From Zychaea mexicana (taxonomy: Eukaryota > Mucoromycota > Mucoromycetes > Mucorales > Lichtheimiaceae), in NCBI RefSeq assembly GCF_025766255.1, contig NW_026516690.1, forward strand, positions 186,001 through 250,000: a DNA stretch of 64,000 nucleotides. Direction: 5' to 3'. The notes beneath the pieces were generated by a model, which did no database searches, had not been told where the DNA came from, and saw nothing but the letters and a program-made list of their open reading frames with translations. The position numbers were made by a program, and so were the translations under genes. Of this stretch, positions 11,369 through 23,755 are shown in pieces (within the stretch, counting starts at the first letter, position 1; every line of letters starts with the position of its first letter).

Positions 11369-13492
11369 TTAGTTTCTGGCCTTCTTCTTGCGTTGCTTTG
11401 CCTTGGATTCTATATGAAATACAATACGAGATATATTAGATACCGGGTATGTTCTGACCGACCTTCTTCTTTGCGGCATTCCTCTGTTACCTTCAATATA
11501 CTTGGCATCTTCCTCATCGTTGAATGTGATTTCTTGCTCCTTCTTGGCATCCTTATCTTGCTTCTTCTTATTGCTGGGCTCATCATCCTTTCCAGCATCG
11601 AACTTGTTGCTAACCTTCTTAAACTTGGCGACATAGAAACCATCCATGTTGTGTACGTGTGGGTAGAATCGACGGGTCAGCTTGACAGTCGGGTGGAAAG
11701 ACTGGCCACGGAACGAGCAAAAACCTTCCCGACCGAAATCCAAACCAGTAGAAACCAGCTTGACGTTGGGTCGCTTTTTGAGTGCATAATTGACCACAGC
11801 CTCGTTTTCTTCGACAGTGACGGAACAAGTAGAGTAAACGATATAGCCGCCGGTCTTGGATCGTGCATCCACAGAGTCAATGGCACTAAGGATCAATTGC
11901 TTTTGCAAGAAAGGAATGTCGATGAAATCCTTTTCGGTCTTGTTCAACTTGACGCTGGCATCCTTAGAAATAACGCCAGTACCGGAACAAGGCGCATCGA
12001 GCAAGACACGATCAAAACCGCCAATGACCTTGGGAAATTCACGACCATCATAGTTACATACAACGGCGTTCTTGACGCCCAAACGATGAATATTGGCTGT
12101 CAAACTCTTCAAACGCTCCTTGTTGAAATCGTTGGCAAACACAATACCCGTGTTCTTTTGTAATGCCGCAATGTACGTCGTTTTACCACCGGGAGAAGAT
12201 GCCATATCAAGCACCCGTTCGTTCTCTTGAGGTGCCAATGCCATAACGGGTAAAAAGGAGGAGGCAGCTTGCAAGATGTAGTGGCCTGACAAGTATTCGG
12301 GCGTAGCACCGATAGGTACTTGTGAATCAAAGACTTGGAGACCAACCTTGCTCCATTTGCCGATAGGATCGAGGTTGACACCACGATTGATCAAGGCTTG
12401 TGCAAGATCACGACGACGGGTCCGGAGCGTGTTTGTACGGATGGTGACAGGTCGAGGAACTTCGTTTGCTTCAAAAAATTCAATGGCTTCGGATACCGAG
12501 AAGAGATTGAACAGCTTTTCAGCCAAGAATTGAGAGTAGCCGTAGTAGTGTGCAATATCCTTGATTAAACGATCAGTGTAGTCTTGTCGTGATCTATAAG
12601 CGTTGTTTCCCCAGTTAATATCTAACACAATTCCAAAACTTCCGCTTGTCTTCTTCCATCTACTACTCCATGGATTTATAAGAAAAAGGACTTACTTGCT
12701 GGGATCACGCAAGGTTTTAAAATTATTGAGTACGTTGACAAGCTCCTGGATGCGCTGATTAACGAGGGTCACATCTGCAGTAAGTTCCTCTTCTTCGCCT
12801 TCGGGAAGCTCAAATCTTTCACCCTCCTCGGCAATGTTGGTTTGCATAGCAGCATCCATCAATTCGGCCTGAGCAGCAGCTGCTTCTCGTGCCTTGCGTG
12901 CTTCGATTTTACGTGATTTCTTTTCATCCAAACCTTCAAACTAGAATAACAAACACAGAAATTAAGTTTTGCCTGTTTATACCAGATATCCTGCCCACTC
13001 AATTTCTTTATGATTTACCTCGGCAACAAATTCATCCTCTTCACTGTCTTCATCCTCGTCCTCGTCCTCTTCATCCTGTTCTTCTTCATCAGAATCGTCG
13101 GAGCCGAGGAAATTGGTATCTGACTTGGCATAGATAGGTTTGCCATCGTCTTCTCCTTCGAGATCAAATTCATCGTCAAGTAATTCGTCGTCCTCATCGT
13201 CGTCGTCTGTGGCAGGTTCAACATTATCCCAAAGATCGTCGCCCTCAGCAACGTCACCATTGGCCTCGGCCAAGAATTCCAGATCTTCTTCTTCCTCTTC
13301 ACTCTCGACTACTGGCTTCTTTTTCTTCTTGTCGACTACCACTTTTTGCTTTTTTACTACTACTGCGTCATCGTCGGCGTGATCCCGTTTACGTTTGTCG
13401 TTCTTTTTGTTTTTGGCACCGTTTTTTTTGTTTTTGGGAAATCCGTCCACTGGAGCGGGTGCTCCTTGTTTATTGCGTTGTCGTCGACCCAT
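11369..13492 (-). CDS. NOP2: Nucleolar 25S rRNA (cytosine-C5)-methyltransferase Nop2
   Basis: A nucleolar RsmB-class SAM-dependent RNA m5C methyltransferase needed for 60S ribosome biogenesis. Exon 1 (ending near 13019, or 12979 with an alternative donor) encodes a Lys-rich and then very acidic N-terminus starting [14 protein letters not shown]. Exon 2 (12696-12940) contains [20 protein letters not shown]. Exon 3 (from 12593) holds the catalytic domain: [40 protein letters not shown], the SAM motif [17 protein letters not shown], and the two RsmB cysteines in [13 protein letters not shown] and [14 protein letters not shown]. The C-terminus is Lys-rich. A small intron close to the stop (about 11412-11470) cannot be excluded, because the frame stays open there but looks non-conserved. 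The start is the ATG opening the conserved basic N-terminus. Confidence 0.96.
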
Positions 13493-14049
13493 TATTGTAA
13501 TAAAATAAGAGAGAAAGTTGAAAAAAAAATATGCAGAGGTCGGACAAATTCAGGCAACCCGCTTCCTCTCCAAATCTGTAATTTCAGAATATGCCGTCAC
13601 AAAGCGGCTTAGTTCACACTTTGCTGCTGTCAAATCCGCATGAAATTTTTGGTCCAGATAGTTACAACAACCTCATTGTCTCGACATGTCACAGCAGGTC
13701 ACCAGCAAACTTTGGGACCCGCAAGAAATAACACTCATCCACATGAGAAATACCTAGGGTTATTGCCGTGCGGGTCACAGAAATAATGTCACTCCGTCCT
13801 TAGTAACCGACACCGTTGCTACGCTACTACCTGTCAATGTCATGCGTTTCATTCTCAATTTCAAAACATACTTGCGATTTGCCATTGCAACAGTACAACT
13901 CAAACATATGACCAAAAAATATTTTACAATAAGCGACGCTTCTTATCCTCTTCAAACATGATATGTTTCTTATATTTCATTAAATGGGTATGCTGAACAA
14001 GTAGCAAAGGGAGAAAAAGCTAAAGACCTGAATATTTTGGAACATCGTT
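13493..14049. other. Intergenic, NOP2 upstream region
   Basis: This holds the NOP2 promoter region and the 3' flank of the decayed Crypton-like element. No gene is visible. Confidence 0.5.
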
Positions 14050-15215
14050 GTTGCTTGCTTGTTAAGCTCATTTAGGCTAAGACCAAGAGCCTTGCGCCTT
14101 TCTTCGCCCATTGCTGCCGCTGTCGTTTCCGAAATCTCGTTGGCAGAGGCAAATCGCTCGACCTCCCTAATGATCTTGTTTCTGCGACTAAAAAACTTGC
14201 GATCGTCGTTTCTCCATTTTGCACCCCAACGTTCTTCCAGTTTTTTCACTGCTTAGCCTCCAGCAAGCCCAACGGACCACTCTTCCCAAAGGTCAGCAAC
14301 AGTCTTGGTTCCCCGATCATGTAAAACGGGAGCTCACTCGTTGCATCAAGATCCAGTGACTCAGAAGGTGCTGAACTCGGGATAGATGTAACTGTTGCTG
14401 TTGTTGGCTGCTGCTCTGGATGGTGCTGCTGTGTTGGTGTTGATGTTGCTGAGGATGATGATAGTAGTAGTTACAATAGTAACAGCAATAAATACCATAT
14501 CGATGATCATCTTGTGCATTATTTTTTTAAATCAATACTTACGCTTTGAACTGGATGTATAGCGGCTCTTTAAATATCTGGCTTGAGGAAAATCGCATCG
14601 CGCGGATACTTTTCTTGCATAAGCACAGCATCTTGAAGAAACGTAACGCGCAGAACACCCAAGAGACGCAGAAACCCGGCGGCAGCCACTTGATCCGGTC
14701 GAATTGTTTCCAGCCAGTATTCTGCACGAGGTAATACCTTTTTGCATAATTCCTGACTCGAAGTTGCTGCTGATATGAGATTTCGGTGGTGTTGGTGGCG
14801 GAAGGAGAGGTGCTCTTGAGCAAGCGGATATCATACCAATCTTGGTTGTGAGTGAAGACGGGGAATGGTTCGTTTTCGACATGCCAACGCCAGAAAAAAT
14901 AAAAGGAAAGAGCCATGAAGGGGCATATCTCGACGCGAGTGTTCCGGATGCAGACAACAAGTTCCAAACAACCGTGCTTGTTTGTCTTTCCTTGCTTGAT
15001 GATCATCATGAGGGAATGGCATTCGGACGGGCCTTCACGCTCCAATTCGACACCGTGCATATCGGGTAAGGTAGCCTTCCGGGCCGATTCGCAACAAACA
15101 GTACTGTAGTGAGAAAGCAAAAATGCGAGAGCATTGCGCAAGTGAGACCCTTCTTTCTTCGCCTCTGCATGTTCCTTTTTGAGTTTTGGTAATGTGGCTG
15201 TTGCTTCTTCAATTT
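14050..15215 (-). pseudogene. Decayed Crypton-type element: NDC10-like plus GCR1_C-like domains
   Basis: On the minus strand, 15215-14720 encodes an NDC10_II-like (CBF3 subunit/Crypton tyrosine recombinase) segment. Landmarks are FLLSHYSTVCCESARKATLP, IIKQGKTNKHGCLELVV, EICPFMALSFYFFWRWHVEN and HNQDWYDIRLLKS. A frame change follows near 14735, and the end of the domain is readable in another frame (VAAAGFLRLLGVLRVTFLQD). A Ser/Gln/Thr-rich linker comes next (14350-14500). Then a GCR1_C-like DNA-binding domain appears, RGTKTVADLWEEWSVGLAGG, interrupted by an in-frame TAA near 14256 and continuing VKKLEERWGAKWRNDDRKFF. The stretch that should carry the recombinase catalytic His/Arg motif, between WYDIRLLKS and VAAAGF, appears missing. 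The order NDC10-like, linker, GCR1_C is that of fungal CryptonF elements. It is clearly non-functional. Confidence 0.75.
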
Positions 15216-15329
15216 CTTGACAAACAGAGGTCGTTTTGGTCGAGTCGTACTTGGAACTAAATATGAAAGCAAGGTAAGTATCGGCTCATCACTAAGTAAT
15301 AATGTATTCTGCTGTAGATACTTCTCTTG

Positions 15330-16068
15330 TCATACATACCGCTGCTTTTTGGGTTTTGCTGATAAGTCGGTGACCAGTATAATTTTTTCCCCTTGTATAT
15401 TGACCACTCCACATGCTAGCAAAGACAGCCTCGAGTCAAACGTCGTCTTGCGTGCTTTGCAAAGCTTTTCGATTTCTTCCATGTCAAAAAGAGCACCCAT
15501 GACATATGGGGCGTTCATTCTTGCATCATTGTTACTCTTGATTTCAACTAAGGAGGATCCAATACATTAGCTTCAGATACTCTTTTCAAATAAGCGTTAT
15601 ACATTGCAAGAATATCAATTTCAAGAATATATTCATTACCTGCTCCATCTTTCGTTTGCACCTTGAAGACGAAGATGTCCCTGAATATTTCGTACAGGGA
15701 CAATCCTTTCAATGGCAGTGGCAACACTTTACCGAGAGATGTTTGTGGAAGATACGCCATGCAAAACTCATGATATCCTCCATAATTGAGAATGCGCTCG
15801 CCAAGTATAACGAATTCCAGCCAGCGCGACATTCTGCGCTGGCGTCGTACTCGTCTCCTTCATTCAGTACCTCAGGAACATACGGTCCCAGCAATTTGAC
15901 GAGTAACAACACCACGTCAATTTCCTTCTCGTCAAGTGGTTTTTTAAAGCGTTCTTGTGTCTTTTTCTTGTCCCAGGCAATCTTGCTTTCTCGCAATATT
16001 TGTTTCAAAAACGTCTTGATGGCATTGAAGCGATAGCGTGTCGGCTCATCCTGGCGTTTTGACCCCAT
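15330..16068 (-). pseudogene. Broken ORF fragments, unrecognised, probably mobile-element remnant
   Basis: Coding-like text on the minus strand is split between frames. One piece begins MGSKRQDEPTRYRFNAIKTF at 16068 and runs to about 15800 with DEKEIDVVLLLVKLLGPYVP. A second frame, 15832-15548, reads LPLPLKGLSLYEIFRDIFVF. A third, 15518-15330, reads MNAPYVMGALFDMEEIEKLC. No family is recognised. The pieces lie directly upstream of the Crypton-like remnant on the same strand. They could be its N-terminal part or a second decayed gene; unrecognised introns are the alternative. Confidence 0.35.
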
Positions 16069-16399
16069 GGTAGTGCAATATCCTTATATTGCCCCGAAAA
16101 TAGGAACTGGGTCAATTGCGCGAGTGGCGTTGACTATACATTTTTTTAAACCGATCCTACTAATGTTATTTCTCAAGATTGGTTAAAAAGAAAACGTGCT
16201 CAGCTATAGCTCACCTTTTAATTTTTGCTGCCTTTTTTCGAGCCGCACCTTTTTTTCTCTGAACCTCTTTGCAATAAAAAAACTATAGAGCATTTCTGAT
16301 GCCAGGGTCACCATAAAGCACAGCCATTGTGCTTATACGATTCGCAGTAGTTGGTTTGCCATGACGAAGATGCAAATCAGCAAAAATTAGCTTAAGAAA

Positions 16400-16760
16400 T
16401 TACATAGTCAACGCCATTCGCAACTGACTTTGAAGTGAAATTTGAACTTGGGGGGAAGGCCCATTTCTTATTTTCGGGGCAAATATAAGGATATTGATGG
16501 TAGTGTTGGGTGCTAAGTTCTGATCAACTTCTTCCTCTACTTCATCTCGTGTTTCTTCCAGGTCTTGTGCTGCGTCATCTGCACCAGCAGTTGTTGTTGG
16601 CTCTTGGAATGCGGGATTGTGGAGACGTAGCTGTTGTAATCGTTTCTGTGATTTGTCCGCTTTTCGCACCAAGGAAATTCGTTGTTGATCATCTTTTGCT
16701 TCCTCCACTTTCTTTAGCGCTGCCTCATATGTACTGTCTGCGCCTTCTTGTCTCTTTGAC
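16400..16760 (-). pseudogene. Coiled-coil ORF fragment, unrecognised
   Basis: A charged helical stretch (YEAALKKVEEAKDDQQRISL, then VRKADKSQKRLQQLRLHNPA) followed by an acidic tail, without a start-to-stop gene structure. It sits between the fragments at 15.3-16.1 kb and MITE B, and is probably part of the same decayed repeat cluster. Confidence 0.3.
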
Positions 16761-16970
16761 CTTAAGCTGTTTTTCGGTGCTGATGTTTATTGATACTTCT
16801 TTTGCTTCATTTCTGTTTTCTTTGTCGTTGGTTTCTTTCTGTCACAGTTCTGCAGTCTTATTATATATGTTGTTGATTCGTTTTGGTGCGTTGTCATTTA
16901 ATGCGTTTCTGACATCTTCGTGTGGTTGTTGCTGGTGCTTTTTAAGATGCTCGCACATGTTCGTCTTTAC

Positions 16971-17161
16971 TACAGTACCCGCTCGTTAAACCGATCACCT
17001 TCAAACCGATATTTCGTTAAACCAATCACTTCCCCAAAATACCAGCTTGGTAAGCAGTATGTATGTCATATAGTGGACCCTCAATCTTTAAACCGATCAT
17101 TTGTTAAACCGATCACTTTCTCGAAAAACAGAGGTGATCGGTATAACGAGCGGGTACTGTA
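16971..17161. mobile_element. MITE B, pogo/Tc1-like
   Basis: A 191-bp element bounded by about 30-bp terminal inverted repeats with one mismatch. The left end starts TACAGTACCCGCTCGTTAAA, and the right end is the complement of TACAGTACCCGCTCGTTATA. The motif GTTAAACCGATCA recurs inside. TA at both outer ends fits Tc1/pogo target duplication. It has no coding capacity and differs in sequence from MITEs A and C. Confidence 0.88.
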
Positions 17162-18708
17162 GCTCCTCCAGAACTCGCAACACATAGTGTTTACATTTTG
17201 TAGCATCGTAGCTTGCTCGTTGCGATTTTTCGATCGCTGTTGCTCTTAACTCTGCACGGATGAATGGCATACTGATAGAGGTGACATAGTATACCCGGAA
17301 GAGAAAGGCTGTGACCTTAGGTACTCGTCGTGTTGCGCTGCATTAATTCCGAATAATCTGTTATTTTCACTACTGTACTGCATGGGTTTTTCAACCAAGA
17401 TTTACATGCAGCATCGAATTTTCGCGTCCGCAGTTCCAAGAGTGCTCTCTCGAGTATCGGTGACAGCACCCCCGTTTATGTTAATCTAACTCTACATAGT
17501 AGCACGATCATTTTTCCTACAACAAACGCGTCAATCCTTCGTCAACGTTTTCTTGTGTACTTGTGTGCAGCGGAAGCAATTGCAGAAAATTCATGCATCG
17601 GGAAGTTGCCTTCCCACGAATCCTGTCAAGCTCTTTACTCCTTCCCCTTCATTCTTTATCCATTCATGACACACTAGCAATAGGTTATCAAAAGAAAGGG
17701 CAGGTCTTTAGCTTTAACATGATACTAATAGCATTCACAATTACGACGATAAATCGTGGCGGAATATTGCTTTGGAAATTGACTAGTCTTTGTTAACGAT
17801 GGCAGGTTCCCCTTCACCGTGTCTAGAACTTGTTTCTCGAACAATCGAATCTGAGATACTGTATGCAGTTGGTTCGTGTCAGTTGCGACAGTGTCCTCTT
17901 CTTCCTTCCTTTTCAAATAAACTGACTATGTTCATCATTCAGCAAAGAAAAATTCATGTAGAGCAGAGCCTTGGCTATAGAATGATACCAACATTGATAC
18001 ATTTCAAATAATTAACGACGACACTATAGCTATTAATGTAGAATGATCAATGAAAAACGATCGTTTTTCTGCTGCACTATTGACTGAAACATGCATCGTG
18101 CTCTTCCTTAGTGTTGACCTCATCGCCTATGTGCTCGTTTGGCTATTGGACAACAAATAAATCACGCAATTGCCGAGAATCTAATCGATTGTTCCATTTC
18201 TTCACAAAGAATCTTATATAAAAGGTACGCGTTCCCACCCATCCATAGTTCTTTGGCCTCTTCTCTTCCGCTCCTTTCTCCTTCTCCTTCCTCCTCGTCA
18301 TCAACTGTACGTATTACTCTTGGGAAACAGGATCCATTGCATGAACGTGCGTGTGGTGGTGTGCATGTCTGTCAAGAAGTATCACGACGACTCACGATCA
18401 AATCTCTTGCTTACTTTCATTTCTATAGCCGTCTCCTCCTCGGCCTCGCCCGGTTACTGCTTAAAAAAGGAGAGAAGCAAAAGTGTACATAGTGTGTGTC
18501 AAAGATGATGATGACTGTGGTATTGATTGATCACGATCGAGCCTCTTTTTTATTTTTGATAGCTCTGTCTCTCTTGCTCTCACTCTCTGTACACGACGTA
18601 TGTATTATTTTTTCTATGCTACACACATGATGCTTTCTCTCACAATTACCCGCCGCTATCTAACGCGATGTTGTTATTAACGTTTCTTCCCGCTGCTATA
18701 CAGTCGAC
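17162..18708. other. Intergenic between MITEs B and C
   Basis: AT-rich DNA with several short ORFs but no codon-like continuity or recognisable domain. A run of pyrimidine-rich sequence lies near 18240-18300. I see no RNA gene. Confidence 0.5.
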
Positions 18709-18874
18709 CCCGGTTAACGTCAACCCTCAGGGTATCAGCAAAAGCGTTGACCGTATCGAGGGTTGACGACCACCGTGGGTAGAGAATAGGCAAAATCTTT
18801 AACTGCTAAATTTGAAAGGGTACCAGCGAATCGGTTGACGTTATCGGGGTTGACGTTAACGGGGGTTGACTGTA
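18709..18874. mobile_element. MITE C, pogo/Tc1-like
   Basis: A 166-bp element with inverted ends. The left end TACAGTCGACCCCGGTTAAC pairs imperfectly with the right end GTTAACGGGGGTTGACTGTA. The motif GTTGACGTTA(T/A)CGGGG is repeated at the right side. TA flanks and CAGT ends match MITEs A and B, but the sequence is otherwise unrelated. Non-coding. Confidence 0.85.
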
Positions 18875-19237
18875 TCCTACAGAGGCGTCTGGCCCCCAAC
18901 CATAAGCCTAGCCTTATGCGCTAGAGTTTCGTTTCGCCACAGCGGACATGGAATGGTAAGACTTTCACCTCCGTTTGTACAGAGTTATTGTTCTTTCCTA
19001 ATAATTGTTGTGTGGTGCTCTATGTAGTCCAGCTGTGGCCGTCGCCCCAACGTGGCGTAGTACCTCGTGGGTTTCGCGCCGACTGTAAGTAAAAATATGA
19101 TTTTCTTTTTGTTTTCGAGGGTTATAGGGAAGAGAGTCTCTTGAAAAGAAGGGGGAAAGGATCTTTTAAGTATGATACTGACATGTGTGTTCACTCTGTT
19201 TATATTACATGATAGGTGGTAAGCCCGTCTTTTTACT

Positions 19238-19735
19238 ATGCTTTGTGGCCTCTTCTTCACCATCATGTGTCCAATCGGTACCAACCTATTAAACAACAGA
19301 AATGTAAAAAATAGAGAACAGTACCTACTCGTATTGAAGAGGGTGTACACAGACTCGTATCTCAACGAGACGAAGGAGCGTATAAAAAGTGACAGTAACA
19401 CTGGCAAGAAGAACAAAAACATCGGCAGCAACTCAACGAAGAATGACGACGACATCAACGCTTACAAAGAGCAAGTAAACAACGACGACACTGCTTCAGA
19501 AACATCTCAGATGACGAAGGTGAAAGTGACAACGATGATCAGCAACAAAAGCCACAATATACAATTATCAACACCACTATCAAGCAAGTGCTCCGATCTG
19601 ATCTAGACAAGGCCGCGAAGACAGCGTTTCATGAAAGATGTTCGAGCATTGTCACACAGTACACTGATTTCCAAGCCGATCGTGGTATCATAATCGATCT
19701 TGCTATGCATGAAGTAGTATAGAAGATACGATTAC
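19238..19735 (+). pseudogene. Decayed ORF fragment of unknown repeat
   Basis: Two frames carry coding-like text in series. The first, LLNNRNVKNREQYLLVLKRV, is followed by a Lys/Asn-rich acidic region. The second, from about 19560 to the TAG at 19720, reads KQVLRSDLDKAAKTAFHERC. The join needs a frame change near 19500. No domain is recognised. A truncated N-terminal part of a transposon protein is likely, given its neighbours. Confidence 0.3.
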
Positions 19736-22700
19736 TAACTAGACATGGATCATCATGTATGTTGCCCGACGTCTGGTCATCCTTTGTTCCATTACTTTCA
19801 CACTAATGGTGAGTTATATCTTAAGTCTCTTCCACACTCTCCACCGGTATACATTGTCTATTAGCCTGCCAACTGATGTGTACTAATTTATTCTTTTCCT
19901 CTATGTTGGCCTTTCCTTGCCCTCTCATTCTCCTTATTTCGCACACCCTTTTCTTTATCGTCAATTATTCTTGTGTACACTCCAAAACTTGTAATTTATC
20001 TCTTCTTTTCCCAATCCACGCACAGTCACCCCTCCTTGTTATAAACTCTCATGCAGAAATCAAATTGTGTTTCATGTCTTGGATATGAAGACTCAACAAT
20101 AAAGTACAATAAACCATATAAACTTTGTAGAAGTAATGCGTTCCAGCAGCCAAACTGTCTCGGATGTGGTAGTCGGGAAAGAGTTAGAGTATATATACAT
20201 ATTCACTCTATCATATGTATGTTCTTTGGAAATTTATGCAAGTGATATTATTGTGAATAGGTAAAAGGTATAAGCCTAAAGGGGTGTATATATGTCACAT
20301 TTCAGCTTTTGATATACGCAGTTTCAAAGTTCGATATTGCTATGGGAAGATCGCATACAAACAACAGTCCATCAACAAGACGACCGAAACCTTCCTCTCT
20401 TCCCCTTTCCTCTATATACAACGTATTAGCCAACATGATCGAACCTCAAACTGTTGGACACATGCCAAGCGAAAGACAAACTTATGTTATTTTCTACTTA
20501 GTGAGCGCCTCGTGAATCAATGATACTGTACATGCCAAGGGATTTTTTACATGAACTGGTTCCGTCTAATGTGATATCGTACATACAGTTTCGGGGTTTA
20601 CTACAAAGAAGAAGGGGTATAGATGGATGGAGAGAGGGTAAAGACAGACTGTGCGGGGTAAAGACAAAAGAGGAGAAAGGGTGTATAATGTGCTGAAGGC
20701 TGAGGATAAATAAAAATTCCTCCTGAAAGCTCTTGTCATTACCCCCGTATTGTATGATACGTTTCTGACCTTCTTTGATGCTACTACACTATCATGCAAA
20801 AAGATTAAACTATAGTTTGCATTGAAGTAATGTGATGTGTACTACAATGAAAAGCCAGCAGAAGAAAAAGTTTGTTTCATTCTCTCCTCAACCCCTTCCC
20901 CTCCTCTATATTCCTCCTGCTCCTATACTGTGTTTGTTATACTATCCTATTAGTTTGCTGTTGTAATAATGTGCTATAATACTATTCTATAATGATGAAT
21001 ATTGCTGATGAGGAGCTATTATAGCTGCAGCTAAAATGTATCCACATCCATGGTATTATTGCATCATCAATCTTTCTCTCTTTTCATGATGGATTCCTGG
21101 CTAATCGACCCGGTGATACACAGCTTTTACTGCTGCTGCTACAATAGGACGCTTGCATAAACATTTGAGATTTGCTCTCCTCCTCGTACGCTGCTATTTA
21201 CGTTCATTTGTCAGCGAGTTTGTAACTTTTTGGGCAACGGACTTACGTCTAATAAATACATTATAACGTTTTCTAGTCGTTGCTGTTGTCCATAGTCGTT
21301 ACTGCTAAATGTTGGCTAGTAATAAATAATGATACGCATTAGTACCTGTCAGTTTCCCAATGTCATTCTTCCTCCTTGTGCTCTTAGCAACTTGACAACT
21401 GCAAATGCCAGACATTCCGTCGATCAATAATGATAAGAACCTGCAACAAGTATATAAGCAGCAAGTATGAGCAATCCATACTATGCACATCATAGCTCTC
21501 CTTAATATTTACTTTTTTTCTGCAAATACATGTCCAAAATGTAGAGCTCTCAGCATGATTGCAGATCAATTGCTTTGAATCATGATTAGGCTACATACTA
21601 TGTAGAAAATGTCCCATTCATTTAATATGTACAATGTACATGGCACGTTCTCCCATGATATGCTTCGTAGTGCGCGAGACTGATCCATGCTTTGTGCTAC
21701 TGCTACATAGTGTCGGCAGTTGTTGGTATTCAAGAAACGTGAAGCAGCTGTTGGGTGTTACTTGCGTGGATCGTCGAGTACGTGACCCCAAGCAACATGC
21801 AACTAGGTCAACATTTTGTAACAAAGCGTGGTCAATGATGTCTACATTAACTTATCTACAGTAAGCCCCGGATTATGTGGTATTAGTCACATATACACCA
21901 CTGGTTAGCAGAATAATCCCACGTCTGAAACGTAATGTGTTGGCTGCTATGTTCGTTGTAGTTATCCTTGGAGCTTTGGCGTTTCTCTCCCTATCTATAA
22001 TCGATCTTTTTCTTCTCAACAATACAAGTGGAGCTGAGAATTCTGGGCTCCATGATGGGCCCCATCCGTCTCGCCCCATTGTTAGTTATCTTAGTGACAG
22101 CGAGAGAGCCCGTGCATTCGCGGAGATCTGACAGCAAAAGAAACTTATAAAGCGTTAGCGTTGTCGTTGGGCGGTGTCTGTATGTCAAAAAAAAAAAAGC
22201 TAAAGTCAGCTATTAGACCGGTGTGATACCAGCACCACTGATAGATCAAAGATGATAGTTTTCTTTTTGACGGGGTTATGAAACATAAGGAAAATAAGGG
22301 GGTGGATGAGCATCATTGCTATTTATTAAGATTGGTAGTAGATAACAAGCCATATTGCAGTTGTTGGTCATTGCTTTAGCTGCAATGCTCCATTGTTTTT
22401 GTTCAATATTAGGCTTGGCTTATTGTCAAGCACTGCAGTGTACGTACAAGCTTGGGGGGTTTTTTTTAATATTACAGGGCAGGACAGTAAACACTATACA
22501 GCTGCATTTAAAGATGACTATTTTTAGAAAGCGGCAGTTGCTTATTGACAAATTTCATCGTCATTTCCCATTAATTTTATCCTTTTGTTTTGGTAACTAC
22601 CCACAGAGAGCCTTTGCAAAACCCCACCCCCTTTTCTTTTTTCCTTTCGCCTCGATGGACCTGGGGGTTGGGCTAATTATTCTGCTTGATGCTGTGGGGT

Positions 22701-23755
22701 GAATCAGAGAGAAAAAAGAAGCCATATTTGCTTTGCAACAAGCGTTGTTGATCGACGCCAGCGGCAGCAGCATTAGCACAAAGTATGGGTTGATCATGGG
22801 AAAGTTGTTTAGGTCGTGATAATCTGCCCAAACTCCCCGCAAAAGCATTACAGAAAGGTGCTGCTCCTTTTCTTCAAGTTTTCTCTCTTTCAGCTGTGTG
22901 GGGTTTTCCCTGCAATTACAAGAAAGGAGAGAGACACACACACACACAGAGAGAGGGGACCTATTACAACTCTTCTCTCTTCGCTCGCTCGCTCGCCCAA
23001 TGCCTTTATCGCGTCATAGACAATCTAGATGCTGTGTGATCCCGACTTAAGCGGTATTGCATTTATCACACTAACCTACCACTTGTGAAAATGGAAGCAG
23101 CCCCCCAAGAACACACATGGGTTGACCAAGCTTAGAAGCAGCCACACAATGGTGGAGTGTGAACAGAAGCACAACGAGGGCTGCTGTTACACATGAAATG
23201 AAAAACGCGTATGCCATTGAAAGTCAAATGTGCCGATAAAAAAAACACTCAAATCGGACATGGCAGTAAATAGCTCGGCTCTACTGCCTGGAGATTGGGA
23301 CGTGCACCCAACTTACTTTGTCTTCTTCCGTGCTCTTCTTGGCAAGATTTGCTTGCTGCTAGACCTGCTTTCTTACGCTGCTCACGGACCTTGGGCTATG
23401 CAATAAGAATAGCAAGTAAATATAAACAAGGCACCGGAAAAAGGGATCTTCAACTCCTTTAATGATCAGAGTAATAATAACAATAATAATAACAAAAAAA
23501 AGGTGACGGAGTCTCTTGGGTGTCAACTGGGTCCTGTCGCGCAACGTGTCACGAGAAAAAGGACCACACACACACAGAGAGAGAGCGAGAGAGAAAGAGA
23601 ACAAGACCCTTTTTTTTTTTTTCTCTTTTCCTTTTTTTCTTTCTCACACAGCACATACACACTTTTTCTCTTTTTCCACCCAACAAACACCAACAACAGC
23701 AGCTTACCAGCTTACAACGTAATACGCAAGCAGCAACAGCAATACCAATAGAAAG
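19736..23755. other. Gene-poor region, 4 kb
   Basis: No gene with family features is visible on either strand. The sequence is AT-rich, with CT-rich tracts. Compound CA/GA microsatellites occur near 22932-22958 and 23566-23602, the second just upstream of the methyltransferase gene. A TIR-like string TACAGTAAGCCCCGG at 21857 has no partner. Confidence 0.5.

Noticed and set aside
21857..21890. TIR-like start TACAGTAAGCCCCGG as a fourth MITE
   Set aside because: No inverted partner found within several hundred bases on either side.
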